Shown: positions 33,026 to 41,048 of the stretch, piece after piece
Layout: every line of letters starts with the position of its first letter
Numbering within the stretch: the stretch's first letter is position 1
Assembly (NCBI GenBank): GCA_963812075.1
Contig: CAWETN010000018.1
Coordinates: 62,001-126,000 of the forward strand
Direction of reading: 5' to 3'
From: JAMXLO01 sp963812075
Lineage (GTDB): Bacteria; Pseudomonadota; Alphaproteobacteria; Acetobacterales; Acetobacteraceae
Length of the DNA stretch: 64,000 nucleotides
Translations under genes and position numbers: made by a program
The notes under the pieces: generated by a model
Told to the model about the DNA's origin: nothing
Seen by the model: the letters and a program-made list of their open reading frames with translations, nothing else
Databases searched by the model: none

Positions 33026-33562
33026 TCACTGGTTGGCGTCGGCGCCCCAGACGCCGAGACGGCCCGCCTGCGCGGCCTCCTGGGCGCGCCGCAGCTCCGG
33101 TTCGCCGGTAGCCGCCCGGGCCCAGCCGGCTGCCACCACGGCGCGGTTCAATTCGTTGCCGTTGGCCAGGCAGACGCCATACGGGCGGCCAAGCCCGTCC
33201 TGGCCGGCGACGCGGCATTCGACGGTGGCGTCGCGCACCAGGTCGGCCAGCGCGTTCGCTCCGGCGCTGCCGCAGTCCCGTTCGCCACACGCGGTGCCGC
33301 GCGGCGGCGGCTCCACGCCGCGCAGCAGGACGATGCGGTCCCGCAGGCGCAGCGTCCCGGCGTCGACCACGGCGACCTGTGCTGGCCGCGCGGTCAGCGC
33401 CTCCGCGGGCACCGGCCGCGGCGGCGCCTGGCTGGCGGACAGGGTGGCCAGCGAGACGGCGGCCAAGGCGAGCAGCCCGCCTCCCAGCAGCCCCAGCAGC
33501 CACCTGGGGTCGATGCGGGCAAGATACGAACGGAAGATCCGTCGCGGCCGGTTCAGCGACAA
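33026..33562 (-). CDS. Degenerate staphylococcal-nuclease-like protein with N-terminal membrane anchor
   Basis: 178 residues. A basic N-terminus and one helix (LLGLLGGGLLALAAVSLATL, about 22-41) suggest an inner-membrane anchor with the domain outside. The SNase-fold signature is recognisable (VVDAGTLRLRDRIVLLRGVE, GANALADLVRDATVECRV, GQDGLGRPYGVCLANG, LNRAVVAAGWA, AQAGRLGVWG). Where active nucleases have an Arg and Glu around the DxPE motif, this protein reads LLRGVEPPP, so two catalytic residues appear missing. Four cysteines (CGERDCG and others) suggest disulfides. It ends 3 bases after the CoA-transferase gene's stop side and reads in the same direction. Nuclease activity is doubtful. Confidence 0.7.
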   Translation of the reverse strand: MSLNRPRRIFRSYLARIDPRWLLGLLGGGLLALAAVSLATLSASQAPPRPVPAEALTARPAQVAVVDAGTLRLRDRIVLLRGVEPPPRGTACGERDCGSAGANALADLVRDATVECRVAGQDGLGRPYGVCLANGNELNRAVVAAGWARAATGEPELRRAQEAAQAGRLGVWGADANQ

Positions 33563-33565
33563 GGG

Positions 33566-34795
33566 CTACAGCGCGCCGTCGCGTTTCAGCGCCGCCACCT
33601 CCGCTTCGGCCAGTCCGAGCCAGGACTGCAGCACGTCTGCCGTGTGCTCGCCGAGGATCGGCGAGGCCGCGATCCGCGACGGCTTGCCGTCCACGCGCAC
33701 CGGCCAGGCCGGCATCTTGAAGTCGCCGTGCACCTTGTGGTGCATCACCTGCATGATGCCGCGCCGCTCGAAGCTCGGATCGCTCTGCAGCTCCATCGTG
33801 TCGAGGACCGCGCCGGCGGGAATGCCGGCGGCGCCAATGATCTGCATCGCCTCGTGCTTGGTATGGTGGCGGGTCCAGGCGGCAATGATCGCATCGACCT
33901 CGGGCTCGCGCTGCAGCCGGTCCATCGGCGTGGCATAGCGCGCGTCGCCGATCAGCTCCTCGCGGCCGACCAGCTTCAGCAGGCGGTCCCAGTGCTCCGG
34001 ATTGGCGCGGCTGGTCATCAGGTAGATGTAGTCGTTCGGCCCGCCCGGCTTGCACGGATACAGGCCCATGGGCGCGTTGTTCACGCCCGGCACCTTGTCG
34101 CCGCCGCGCTGTGCCGGCTTGCCGGTCAGCCCCTGCGTCGCAAAGTTGATGCGCATGTAGTGCATGATCGCATCCTGCATCGCGACCTGCAGCCGGCAGC
34201 CCTGGCCCGTCGCATCGCGCTTGCGCAGCGCGCCAAGGATGGTGATCGCCATCAGCATGCCGGTGCCGGTGTCGCCAAGCGAAATGCCCGGACGCGTCGG
34301 CGGACCGTCCGGCGCGCCGGTCACGCTGAACGTGCCGCCGCAGGCCTGCGCGATCATGTCGAACGCCAGGTTCTTCTCGTATGGGCTGCCCTCGCCGAAG
34401 CCCTTCACCTGCGCGTAGATGATGCGCGGATTGACGTCGCGCACCACGTCGTAACCAAGGCCGAGGCGCTCGATCGTGCCCGGTGCGAAGTTCTCCACGC
34501 ACACGTCCGCGCGGCGCAGCAGGTCCTTCACGATGTCCATGCCGCGCGGCGACTTCAGGTTCAGCGTGATCGACTTCTTGTTCGCGTTGAATACGTGGAA
34601 GTAATACGGATCGTCGTCCGGCTGGCCGGGACGCAGCCGCCGTCCCGGGTCGCCCATCTTCGGATTCTCGATCTTCACCACTTCGGCGCCGAGCCAGGCG
34701 AGCGCCTCGGTGCAGGACGGTCCCGCCTCGAACTGGGTGAAGTCGACGATGCGAACACCGGCGAGCATATCGAAGGCGGCGGTGTTGTCCGACAT
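33566..34795 (-). CDS. CaiB/BaiF family (class III) CoA-transferase
   Basis: Transfers CoA between carboxylic acids. 409 residues from the ATG at 34795 (MSDNTAAFDML). The family start GVRIVDFTQFEAGPSCTEALAWLGAEVVKIE is intact. Other blocks are RSITLNLKS-like KKSITLNLKSPRG, FAPGTIERLGLGY and ISLGDTGTGM with the catalytic Asp175. The Gly-rich GDTGTGM and AFDMIAQACGG stretches resemble formyl-CoA transferases, but many relatives act on other acids, so no substrate is assigned. It is divergent from the amidohydrolase gene at 34976. The TPP enzyme and MFS carrier nearby suggest an organic-acid degradation cluster. Confidence 0.9.
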   Translation of the reverse strand: MSDNTAAFDMLAGVRIVDFTQFEAGPSCTEALAWLGAEVVKIENPKMGDPGRRLRPGQPDDDPYYFHVFNANKKSITLNLKSPRGMDIVKDLLRRADVCVENFAPGTIERLGLGYDVVRDVNPRIIYAQVKGFGEGSPYEKNLAFDMIAQACGGTFSVTGAPDGPPTRPGISLGDTGTGMLMAITILGALRKRDATGQGCRLQVAMQDAIMHYMRINFATQGLTGKPAQRGGDKVPGVNNAPMGLYPCKPGGPNDYIYLMTSRANPEHWDRLLKLVGREELIGDARYATPMDRLQREPEVDAIIAAWTRHHTKHEAMQIIGAAGIPAGAVLDTMELQSDPSFERRGIMQVMHHKVHGDFKMPAWPVRVDGKPSRIAASPILGEHTADVLQSWLGLAEAEVAALKRDGAL

Positions 34796-34975
34796 GGGCG
34801 CTGCTCCTGGAAACGTCTTGCCGGCAAATCTGCCACAAAGCCTTGGCGACGGCCAACGTTGCGAGCCGCAGCACCCATGCGTGCTCCGCACCGGCCCTGC
34901 TCAGGACGGTCCCGGCCGCCGGCAATGACAGTCGCTGCGTCGGCGCGTTAACCTGTCGCCGACAACCATGGGGGA

Positions 34976-36055
34976 ATGGCGATGGTCCAGGCAGGCGACG
35001 CAACTGGCGAATACCCTGGCCTCAGTTACCGCAACGATGCCGATCTGAAGGCCTGGCTGGCGAAGCGCCCGACCGAGGCGGCGCTCGAGCCGGAACTGCC
35101 GATTGTCGATCCGCATCATCATCTATGGGAGACCCCGCAGCGCGGACGCTATTTCCTGCCCGACCTGCTGGCCGACATCGGCGGCGGCCACAACATCGTC
35201 GCCACGGTGTTCCTGGAATGCCAGGCGATGTACCGCAAGCAGGGACCGGCCGAGATGGCGCCGGTGGGCGAGGTCGAATTCGTCAACGGCGTCGCTGCGA
35301 TGAGCGCCTCCGGCAACTACGGCGCATGCCGTGTCGCCGAGGCGATCATCGGCCACGCCGATCTGACGCTCGGTGCCCGCGTGCGCGACGTGCTGGAGGC
35401 GCAGATCGCGGTCGGCGGCGGACGCTTCCGCGGCATCCGCTACGGCGTTTCATGGGACGCCAGCCCGGCGATCAGCCGGTTCGTCTCCCGCGTGGTGCCG
35501 CCGCACCTGGTGCGCGATGCAAAGTTCCGCGAGGGTTTTGCCCAGCTCGCGAAACTCGGGCTGAGCTTCGAATCCTGGCAGTATCATCCGCAACTGCCGG
35601 ATGCGGTCGACCTCGCACGTGCCTTCCCGGACACGACGATCATCCTGAACCATGTCGGCGGCGTACTCGGGGTCGGCCCCTATGCCGGCCACAGGCAGGA
35701 AATTCTCCTCGGCTGGAAGCGGGACATCGCCGAACTGGCGAAGTGCCCGAACGTCAACGTGAAGCTGGGCGGCATCGGCATGACCTCGTTCGGCTTCGAC
35801 TTCCACGAGCGCGACACGCCGCCCTCGTCCGAGGAACTCGCGGCCGCCTGGCGCCAGTATGTCGAGCCCTGCATCGAGGCGTTTGGCCCGGCCCGCTGCA
35901 TGTTCGAAAGCAACTTCCCGCCCGACAAGCAGTCGGGCGGCTACACGGAGCTGTGGAACGCCTTCAAACGGATCACCGCCGGCGCGTCGGCATCCGATAA
36001 GCAGGCGCTCTACAGCGGCACGGCGGCACGGGTGTACCGCCTGGCCGAACCCTGA
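34976..36055 (+). CDS. Amidohydrolase-2 family metal-dependent hydrolase (intact paralogue)
   Basis: TIM-barrel hydrolase of 359 residues. Metal motif DPHHHLWE is near residue 45. GGGRFRGIRYGVSWD, SWQYHPQLPDAVDLARAFPD, LNHVGGVLGVGPY with the catalytic His region, and CMFESNFPPDKQSGG follow; the end is GTAARVYRLAEP. It lacks any secretion signal, so it is cytoplasmic. It is the unbroken relative of the frameshifted gene at 4366-5411, with the same block order, and shows what that gene should encode. It lies between a CoA-transferase and an MFS carrier, suggesting hydrolysis of an imported lactone or amide. The substrate is unknown. Confidence 0.9.
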   Translation: MAMVQAGDATGEYPGLSYRNDADLKAWLAKRPTEAALEPELPIVDPHHHLWETPQRGRYFLPDLLADIGGGHNIVATVFLECQAMYRKQGPAEMAPVGEVEFVNGVAAMSASGNYGACRVAEAIIGHADLTLGARVRDVLEAQIAVGGGRFRGIRYGVSWDASPAISRFVSRVVPPHLVRDAKFREGFAQLAKLGLSFESWQYHPQLPDAVDLARAFPDTTIILNHVGGVLGVGPYAGHRQEILLGWKRDIAELAKCPNVNVKLGGIGMTSFGFDFHERDTPPSSEELAAAWRQYVEPCIEAFGPARCMFESNFPPDKQSGGYTELWNAFKRITAGASASDKQALYSGTAARVYRLAEP

Positions 36056-36058
36056 CCG

Positions 36059-37369
36059 CTACGTGGTTGCCGCCACTGTCCGAGGCTGGTGGCGCCCGAC
36101 AACCAGCACACAGATCGTGCCGATCGTCGCCACTGCGGCGATCGGCATCAGCGCCAGCGGGAAGCTGCCGGTCTCGGCCTGGATCCAGCCGATCAGGTAG
36201 TTGAAGGCGAAGCTGGCCAGATTGCCCAGCGCGTTGATCTGCGCCAGGCCGGCGGCCGCTGCCGCCGGGCCGAGCCACTCGGACGACAGCGCCCAGAACG
36301 GTCCCTTGCTGGCATAGGTGCCCGCGGCGATCAGCGTGAACAGTGGGATCACCGCCCACAGGCTGCCGATGGCCCAGAACGTGAGAAGCATTGCCACGAC
36401 CATCCAGGCCAGCGGCAGCGCGTTGTGCCAGACGCGCTCGCCGGTGCGATCGGAGCTGCGGCCCCACAGGACCATCCACACCGCGGCGACGCCGAAGGGC
36501 ACGGCGTTCACCAGCCCGGTCTGCCAGTTGGTGAGGCCGAACGACTTCACCAGCTGAGGCAGCCAAAGTGCCAGCGACGTCGAGGCACCGGCCGCGCCGG
36601 AGTAAACCAGCGCCATGATCAGCACGTACTTGTTGGTCATCACGCGCCAGACCGATTCGTGTGCGACGCGCGGGGCGCGGCTGCGTTCGGCGGCGAGCTT
36701 GCCGATGAGCCAGCGCTGCTGGTCCCCGCTCAGCCAGTTGGCATGCTCGGGGCGGTCGGTCAGCCAGATGAACGAGGCGATGCCGAGAAGCACCGCGGGC
36801 GCCGCTTCCAGCAGGAAGATCCACTGCCAGCCGCCGAGGCCCAGAATGCCGTCCATGTAGAGGATGGCACCCGAGATCGGCGAGCCGATCAGGCCGGCCA
36901 CTGGGATCGCCACCATGAAGATGCCGACGATGATCGCGCGGTAGTGGGCAGGGTACCAGTAGGTGATGTAGAGGATCACGCCGGGAAAGAACCCGGCCTC
37001 CGCCGCGCCGAGCAGGAAGCGCAGCACCAGGAACGAGATCGGCCCGCCGATCAGCGCGAACGCCGCCGACACCAGACCCCAGGTGATCATGATGCGGGCG
37101 ATCCAGGTGCGCGCCCCGAACCGTTCCAGCGCCAGGTTGGAGGGCACCTCCAGGATGAAATAGCCAATGAAGAAGATGCCGGCGCCCAGCCCGTAGGTCT
37201 TCGGATCGATGCCGACCGCCTTGTTCATCTGCAACGCGGCAAAACCGACGTTCACCCGATCGATGTAGCAGATGAGGTAGGCCAGCAGCAGGAATGGCAT
37301 CAGCCGCCACGAGACGCGGCGCATGGTGTTGGCTTCCAGGGCGAACGCGGGTGCGAGCGAGGTCGACAT
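36059..37369 (-). CDS. MFS transporter, anion:cation symporter (ACS) family
   Basis: Twelve-helix proton-coupled importer of organic anions, 436 residues. The start RRVSWRLMPFLLLAYLICYIDRVNVGFAAL is the ACS hallmark (YxDRxNxxxA). It continues with GIFFIGYFILEVPSNLALERFGARTW, and the central loop has LTDRPEHANWLSGDQQRWL, typical of sugar-acid and tartrate-type carriers. The frame is intact. It converges with the amidohydrolase gene (3 bases between stops) and is divergent from the TPP enzyme 161 bases away. Likely substrate class is a carboxylate. Confidence 0.92.
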   Translation of the reverse strand: MSTSLAPAFALEANTMRRVSWRLMPFLLLAYLICYIDRVNVGFAALQMNKAVGIDPKTYGLGAGIFFIGYFILEVPSNLALERFGARTWIARIMITWGLVSAAFALIGGPISFLVLRFLLGAAEAGFFPGVILYITYWYPAHYRAIIVGIFMVAIPVAGLIGSPISGAILYMDGILGLGGWQWIFLLEAAPAVLLGIASFIWLTDRPEHANWLSGDQQRWLIGKLAAERSRAPRVAHESVWRVMTNKYVLIMALVYSGAAGASTSLALWLPQLVKSFGLTNWQTGLVNAVPFGVAAVWMVLWGRSSDRTGERVWHNALPLAWMVVAMLLTFWAIGSLWAVIPLFTLIAAGTYASKGPFWALSSEWLGPAAAAAGLAQINALGNLASFAFNYLIGWIQAETGSFPLALMPIAAVATIGTICVLVVGRHQPRTVAATT

Positions 37370-37530
37370 TCGGACGTCCTTGGCTACTCGCTGGTAGCCT
37401 AACGTCCAGCCGCGGAAACGAACAGGCGCCGGGGCTCACTTTCCCGAGCGCCTGACGCATCGCTGCCCCGCTTTCCCGGTCAGTCCCGGCATGCCAACGT
37501 GCCCAGGACCACCAGCGCGAGGAGCGACCC

Positions 37531-39150
37531 ATGCCACGCATGACCGGCGGAGAGGCCATCGTCGACGGCCTACTGCGCCACGGCATCGACACCGTGTTCG
37601 GCCTGCCGGGGGTGCAGACCTACGGCCTGTTCGACGCCTTCGCGCGCGCCTCCAACAGCCTGCGGCTGATCAATGCGCGGCACGAGCAGACCACGGCCTA
37701 CATGGCGCTGGGCTACGCCTGCGCCACCGGCCGGCCCTCGGCTTATGCCGTGGTGCCGGGGCCCGGCGTGCTCAACACCACCGCGGCGCTTGCCACCGCC
37801 TGGGGCGTCAACGCGCCGGTGCTGTGCCTCACCGGACAGGTGCCCAGCATGATGATCGGCCGTGGCCGCGGCCAGCTGCACGAGCTGCCGGACCAGCTCG
37901 CCACGCTGCGCAGCCTGCTGAAATGGGCCGACCGCATCGAGCACCCGAGCCAGGCGTCCTATCTGACCGCGCGTGCCTTCCAGGAGATGCTGTCCGGCCG
38001 CCCCGGCCCGGTGGCGCTGGAGATGCCGTGGGACCAGTTCGGCGCCACAGCCGAAGTGACGCCCCAGGATCCGCTGCCGCGCCATGCGAAGCCGCTGCCC
38101 GATCCCGAGCGGATCGTGGCGCTGGCGAAGCTGCTGGATGCTGCGAAGGCGCCGATGCTGTGGGTGGGCGGCGGTGCGCTGCACGCCGCGGCCGAGATCC
38201 GCGCCCTGGCGGAGCGCGTCAACGCCCCCGTCGTGTCGTTCCGCAGCGGGCGCGGCATCGTCGATGACCGCCATCCACTCGGCCTCACCATCGCCTCGGC
38301 CTATACGTTGTGGCCGGAGACCGACCTGCTGGTGGCGTTCGGCACCCGGCTCGAGGTGCCGATGTCGCGCTGGGGCAAGGTCCCGCCGGGCCTGAAGGTC
38401 GCGCGCATCGATATCGATCCGGTGGAGATGCGCCGGCTGCGCGCCGACGTGCCGATCGTCGCCGACAGCGCCGATGCCGCCCGGGCGCTCGCCGCCGCGG
38501 TCTCGCCGCGCAAGGATGCGGCACGCGCCGAGGCGATCGCGCGCGCGAAGGCGGCGGCCGCGCAGGCGATCCAGAAGGTGCAGCCGCAGATGGGGTTCCT
38601 CGAGGCGATCCGCGACGTGCTGCCGGACAACGGCATCCTCTGCGACGAGATGACGCAGGCCGGCTATGTCTCCTGGTTCGGCTTCCCGATCCACGCGCCG
38701 CGCACGCTGATCACCTCGGGCTTCTCCGGCACGCTCGGCGCCGGATTCCCGACCGCGCTGGGTGTGAAGGTGGCGATGCCCGATCGTCCCGTGGTGGCGC
38801 TGACCGGCGACGGCGGCTTCCTGTTCGGCGGCGCCGAACTCGCGACCGCGGTGCAGTTCGGCATCAACCTGGTGACCGTGCTGTTCAACAACGACTCCTA
38901 CGGCAACGTGCTGCGCGACCAGCGACGGCTGTTCGAGGGCCGCGACTCCGGGTCCAAGCTGCGCAATCCGGATTTCCAGACCTATGCGAAGAGCTTCGGC
39001 GTGCCGTCATGGCGCACCAGCGACGCCGACGGCCTGCGCGGCGCCCTGCGCGAGGCGCTGGCGGCGAATGCGCCGGCGCTGATCGAGGTGGTGACCGACA
39101 TCACCCAGGAATACGCGCCGTGGGAGTTCATCGCTCCGGGACGAGGCTAG
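37531..39150 (+). CDS. TPP-dependent enzyme, acetolactate-synthase-like
   Basis: Three-domain thiamine-diphosphate enzyme of 539 residues. It opens with TGGEAIVDGLLRHGIDTVFGLPG. The catalytic glutamate is E52 in ARHEQTTAYMALGYA, and VPGPGVLNTTAAL follows. The cofactor motif starts TGDGGF (GDG at 426-428) and ends FNNDSYGNV (NN at 453-454). No FAD-specific signature is obvious. It resembles the acetolactate synthase/benzoylformate decarboxylase superfamily, and the exact reaction cannot be read from sequence. A small cupin gene follows on the same strand after 53 bases. It probably acts on a 2-oxo acid from the local catabolic cluster. Confidence 0.88.
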   Translation: MPRMTGGEAIVDGLLRHGIDTVFGLPGVQTYGLFDAFARASNSLRLINARHEQTTAYMALGYACATGRPSAYAVVPGPGVLNTTAALATAWGVNAPVLCLTGQVPSMMIGRGRGQLHELPDQLATLRSLLKWADRIEHPSQASYLTARAFQEMLSGRPGPVALEMPWDQFGATAEVTPQDPLPRHAKPLPDPERIVALAKLLDAAKAPMLWVGGGALHAAAEIRALAERVNAPVVSFRSGRGIVDDRHPLGLTIASAYTLWPETDLLVAFGTRLEVPMSRWGKVPPGLKVARIDIDPVEMRRLRADVPIVADSADAARALAAAVSPRKDAARAEAIARAKAAAAQAIQKVQPQMGFLEAIRDVLPDNGILCDEMTQAGYVSWFGFPIHAPRTLITSGFSGTLGAGFPTALGVKVAMPDRPVVALTGDGGFLFGGAELATAVQFGINLVTVLFNNDSYGNVLRDQRRLFEGRDSGSKLRNPDFQTYAKSFGVPSWRTSDADGLRGALREALAANAPALIEVVTDITQEYAPWEFIAPGRG

Positions 39151-39203
39151 TCGTCTTCGAAGCCCAGGCAGTAGCGGCGCTGTCAGTCTCCACGGAGGTG
39201 CCC

Positions 39204-39605
39204 ATGACCACGGTGCTCGATCTCAAGGCGGAGTTCGCCAGGCTCACGATGCTGAAGAACCGCACCCCGATGTCTTCGGATGCCGATCGCGCGGGTGCAT
39301 TCGCCCGGCTCGCGGAGTATCGCGACGGCGCGATCTTCGCCGCCAGATTCGCCGGCACCAGCGCCTGGGAACGGCATCCGCAGGGCGACGAGATCGTCCA
39401 GGTGATCGACGGCGCCACGACGCTGCACCTGATGACGGCGCAGGGCCGGCAATCGCTGGCGCTGGGCGCCGGCATGATGGCGGTCGTGCCCCGCAACACC
39501 TGGCACCAGTTCGAGGCGCCGGATGGCGTCTGCGTCATGACCGCGACGCCGCAGCCCACCGAGCATCTGCGGGTGGACATCGCAGACCCGAGGACGATGG
39601 AGTGA
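39204..39605 (+). CDS. Small cupin-domain protein
   Basis: 133 residues forming one cupin barrel. A GGAGG ribosome site (CGGAGGTGCCC) precedes the ATG at 39204. Visible features are ERHPQGDEIVQVIDGATTLHLM for the first cupin motif, LALGAGMMAVVPRNTWHQFEAP for the second with its metal-binding His, and a short tail. Cupins of this size are often isomerases, dioxygenases or sensors; no assignment is possible. The stop overlaps the GTG start of the next gene (GTGA), so the two are translationally coupled. Confidence 0.85.
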   Translation: MTTVLDLKAEFARLTMLKNRTPMSSDADRAGAFARLAEYRDGAIFAARFAGTSAWERHPQGDEIVQVIDGATTLHLMTAQGRQSLALGAGMMAVVPRNTWHQFEAPDGVCVMTATPQPTEHLRVDIADPRTME

Positions 39606-40084
39606 CGTATCGGCCGCAGAGGTCGCGGGCGGCACCGCGGGCGTCGCGCACACTCGGCTTGACACTGGCCCTGGCGCTCGCGGCATGTGCGACCGGCACG
39701 GTGCCCGCACCCGCCGGTCTCGGCGAAACGCCCGGCACCGTCGAGCTGAACCAGGCGCCGTCCAACGATGTCCCCCTCGGTGGCGGCGGACGCGGTACGG
39801 TGTTCTTCCAGGGCAACCTCTATCCCTTCCACATCGGTGGCCTGGGCGTCGACGGAGCCGCGATAGCGGTGCTGCAGACGACCGGACAGGTGTACCAGAT
39901 GGGGACCGTCGCGCGCTTCGCCGGGACCTACAGGCGCGTCCCCGCGGGCGCCCAGCTTCCGGCAGATGCGGGCGCCGGCCTTTGGCTGCGCAACGAATAC
40001 GGCACCCTGCTGCGTATCGACGCGCCGGCGCAGGGCCGGCTTCCCGCGCTGAGCAACGACGCGTTGCGCGTGGTCATGGATTGA
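39602..40084 (+). CDS. Predicted lipoprotein of unknown function
   Basis: 160 residues from a GTG that overlaps the cupin stop. The N-terminus is basic, then hydrophobic (LGLTLALALAACATG), ending in a lipobox LAAC, so attachment to the outer or inner membrane by lipid is expected. The mature part holds GGGGRGTVFFQGNLYPFHIGGLGVDG, then TTGQVYQMGTVARFAGTYRR and LWLRNEYGTLLRID, all predicted beta-strand. This pattern recalls small periplasmic beta-sandwich lipoproteins related to EipA/YSC84-like folds. I do not recognise a named family. Confidence 0.7.
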   Translation: MTYRPQRSRAAPRASRTLGLTLALALAACATGTVPAPAGLGETPGTVELNQAPSNDVPLGGGGRGTVFFQGNLYPFHIGGLGVDGAAIAVLQTTGQVYQMGTVARFAGTYRRVPAGAQLPADAGAGLWLRNEYGTLLRIDAPAQGRLPALSNDALRVVMD

Positions 40085-40178
40085 AGCCCTCGGCATGTGA
40101 CAAGCCGGCCGGATCGGCTATCGTCTGAGCCTGTCCACCGATCGTTCGCAGGAATTGCCGAGAAGGTCTGGCGCAGCG

Positions 40179-41048
40179 ATGTCATTTCCGAACCGGCGGC
40201 TGCTTCGCTATGCCAGCGCGGACATCTGGCCGCTGTCGCAGAATGCCGCCCACCAGGGCGCCGCCCGCTACGCGCTGTCGCTCTACGCGCTGGACGCCGT
40301 CTATTCATTCATCCCCAAGAACGCCTGCTCCACCCTGCGCTATTCGCTGGCGCTGGCGAACGGGGTGCTGTCCGGTCCCGAACAGTTCAACTGGATCCAC
40401 ACCAACAATCCAACCTTTCGCGCCACCCTCGCCGAGCTGGCGAAGGCCAGATACACCTTCGTGGTGCTGCGCGATCCGTTCCTGCGGATCGCCAGCTGCT
40501 ATCTCGACAAGATCGCCGGACTGACCGACGTGGCGTGGCACTATCACGCGCTGACCAACTACCGGCTCGAACCGGCGATGGTGACCTTCCGCGAGTTCGT
40601 CATGGGGCTTCGCCTGCGCCTCAGAAGCAACGAGCATTGGCGTCCGCAGGTCGATTTCCTGGTCTACGAGACCTACGATGACTATTTCTGCGTCGAATCG
40701 TTCGGTGAGGCGACACGACGGCTCGGGGAACGCGGCTTCGAGGTCCATGACGCGCGGCCGCTGACGCGGCACGGCTCCGAGCGGTTCGTGCCGTTGGAGG
40801 GCGGCGAGTTGTTCGCCGATACGCCGGCGCATGAGATCGCCGCGCTGAAACGCTCGGGACGGATTCCGCGGTATACACAGCTGTATGACGACCAGCTGGT
40901 CGCCGCGGTGGGCGGGCTGTACGCCGCCGACATCGCCTTCTATACCACCACGATGCAGCGGTCCTGCATCTTCCGGCCGGTGCGCCGCGACGCGGCGCCT
41001 ACGCCGTCAGAACCAGCCGAACCTTCTGTGCCAGGGACGCCTGACTGA
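40179..41048 (+). CDS. Sulfotransferase family 2-like protein
   Basis: PAPS-dependent sulfotransferase-like protein of 289 residues. The 5'-phosphosulfate loop is IPKNACSTLRYSLA (45-58) and the 3'-phosphate motif is VVLRDPFLRIASCYLDK (95-111), both matching the carbohydrate sulfotransferase (Sulfotransfer_2) pattern. The start at 40179 was preferred over a TTG at 40155 because it is an ATG with an AGAAGG site 11 bases upstream. The acceptor may be a glycan, consistent with the polysaccharide genes at 7-11 kb, but that is inference. Its last 50 bases overlap the convergent histidine kinase gene. Confidence 0.82.
   Translation: MSFPNRRLLRYASADIWPLSQNAAHQGAARYALSLYALDAVYSFIPKNACSTLRYSLALANGVLSGPEQFNWIHTNNPTFRATLAELAKARYTFVVLRDPFLRIASCYLDKIAGLTDVAWHYHALTNYRLEPAMVTFREFVMGLRLRLRSNEHWRPQVDFLVYETYDDYFCVESFGEATRRLGERGFEVHDARPLTRHGSERFVPLEGGELFADTPAHEIAALKRSGRIPRYTQLYDDQLVAAVGGLYAADIAFYTTTMQRSCIFRPVRRDAAPTPSEPAEPSVPGTPD

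Noticed and set aside
33566..39150. Oxalate degradation pair (formyl-CoA transferase plus oxalyl-CoA decarboxylase)
   Set aside because: The CoA-transferase is frc-like, but the TPP enzyme resembles acetolactate synthases and lacks oxalyl-CoA decarboxylase features that I could recall, so no oxalate pathway is claimed.
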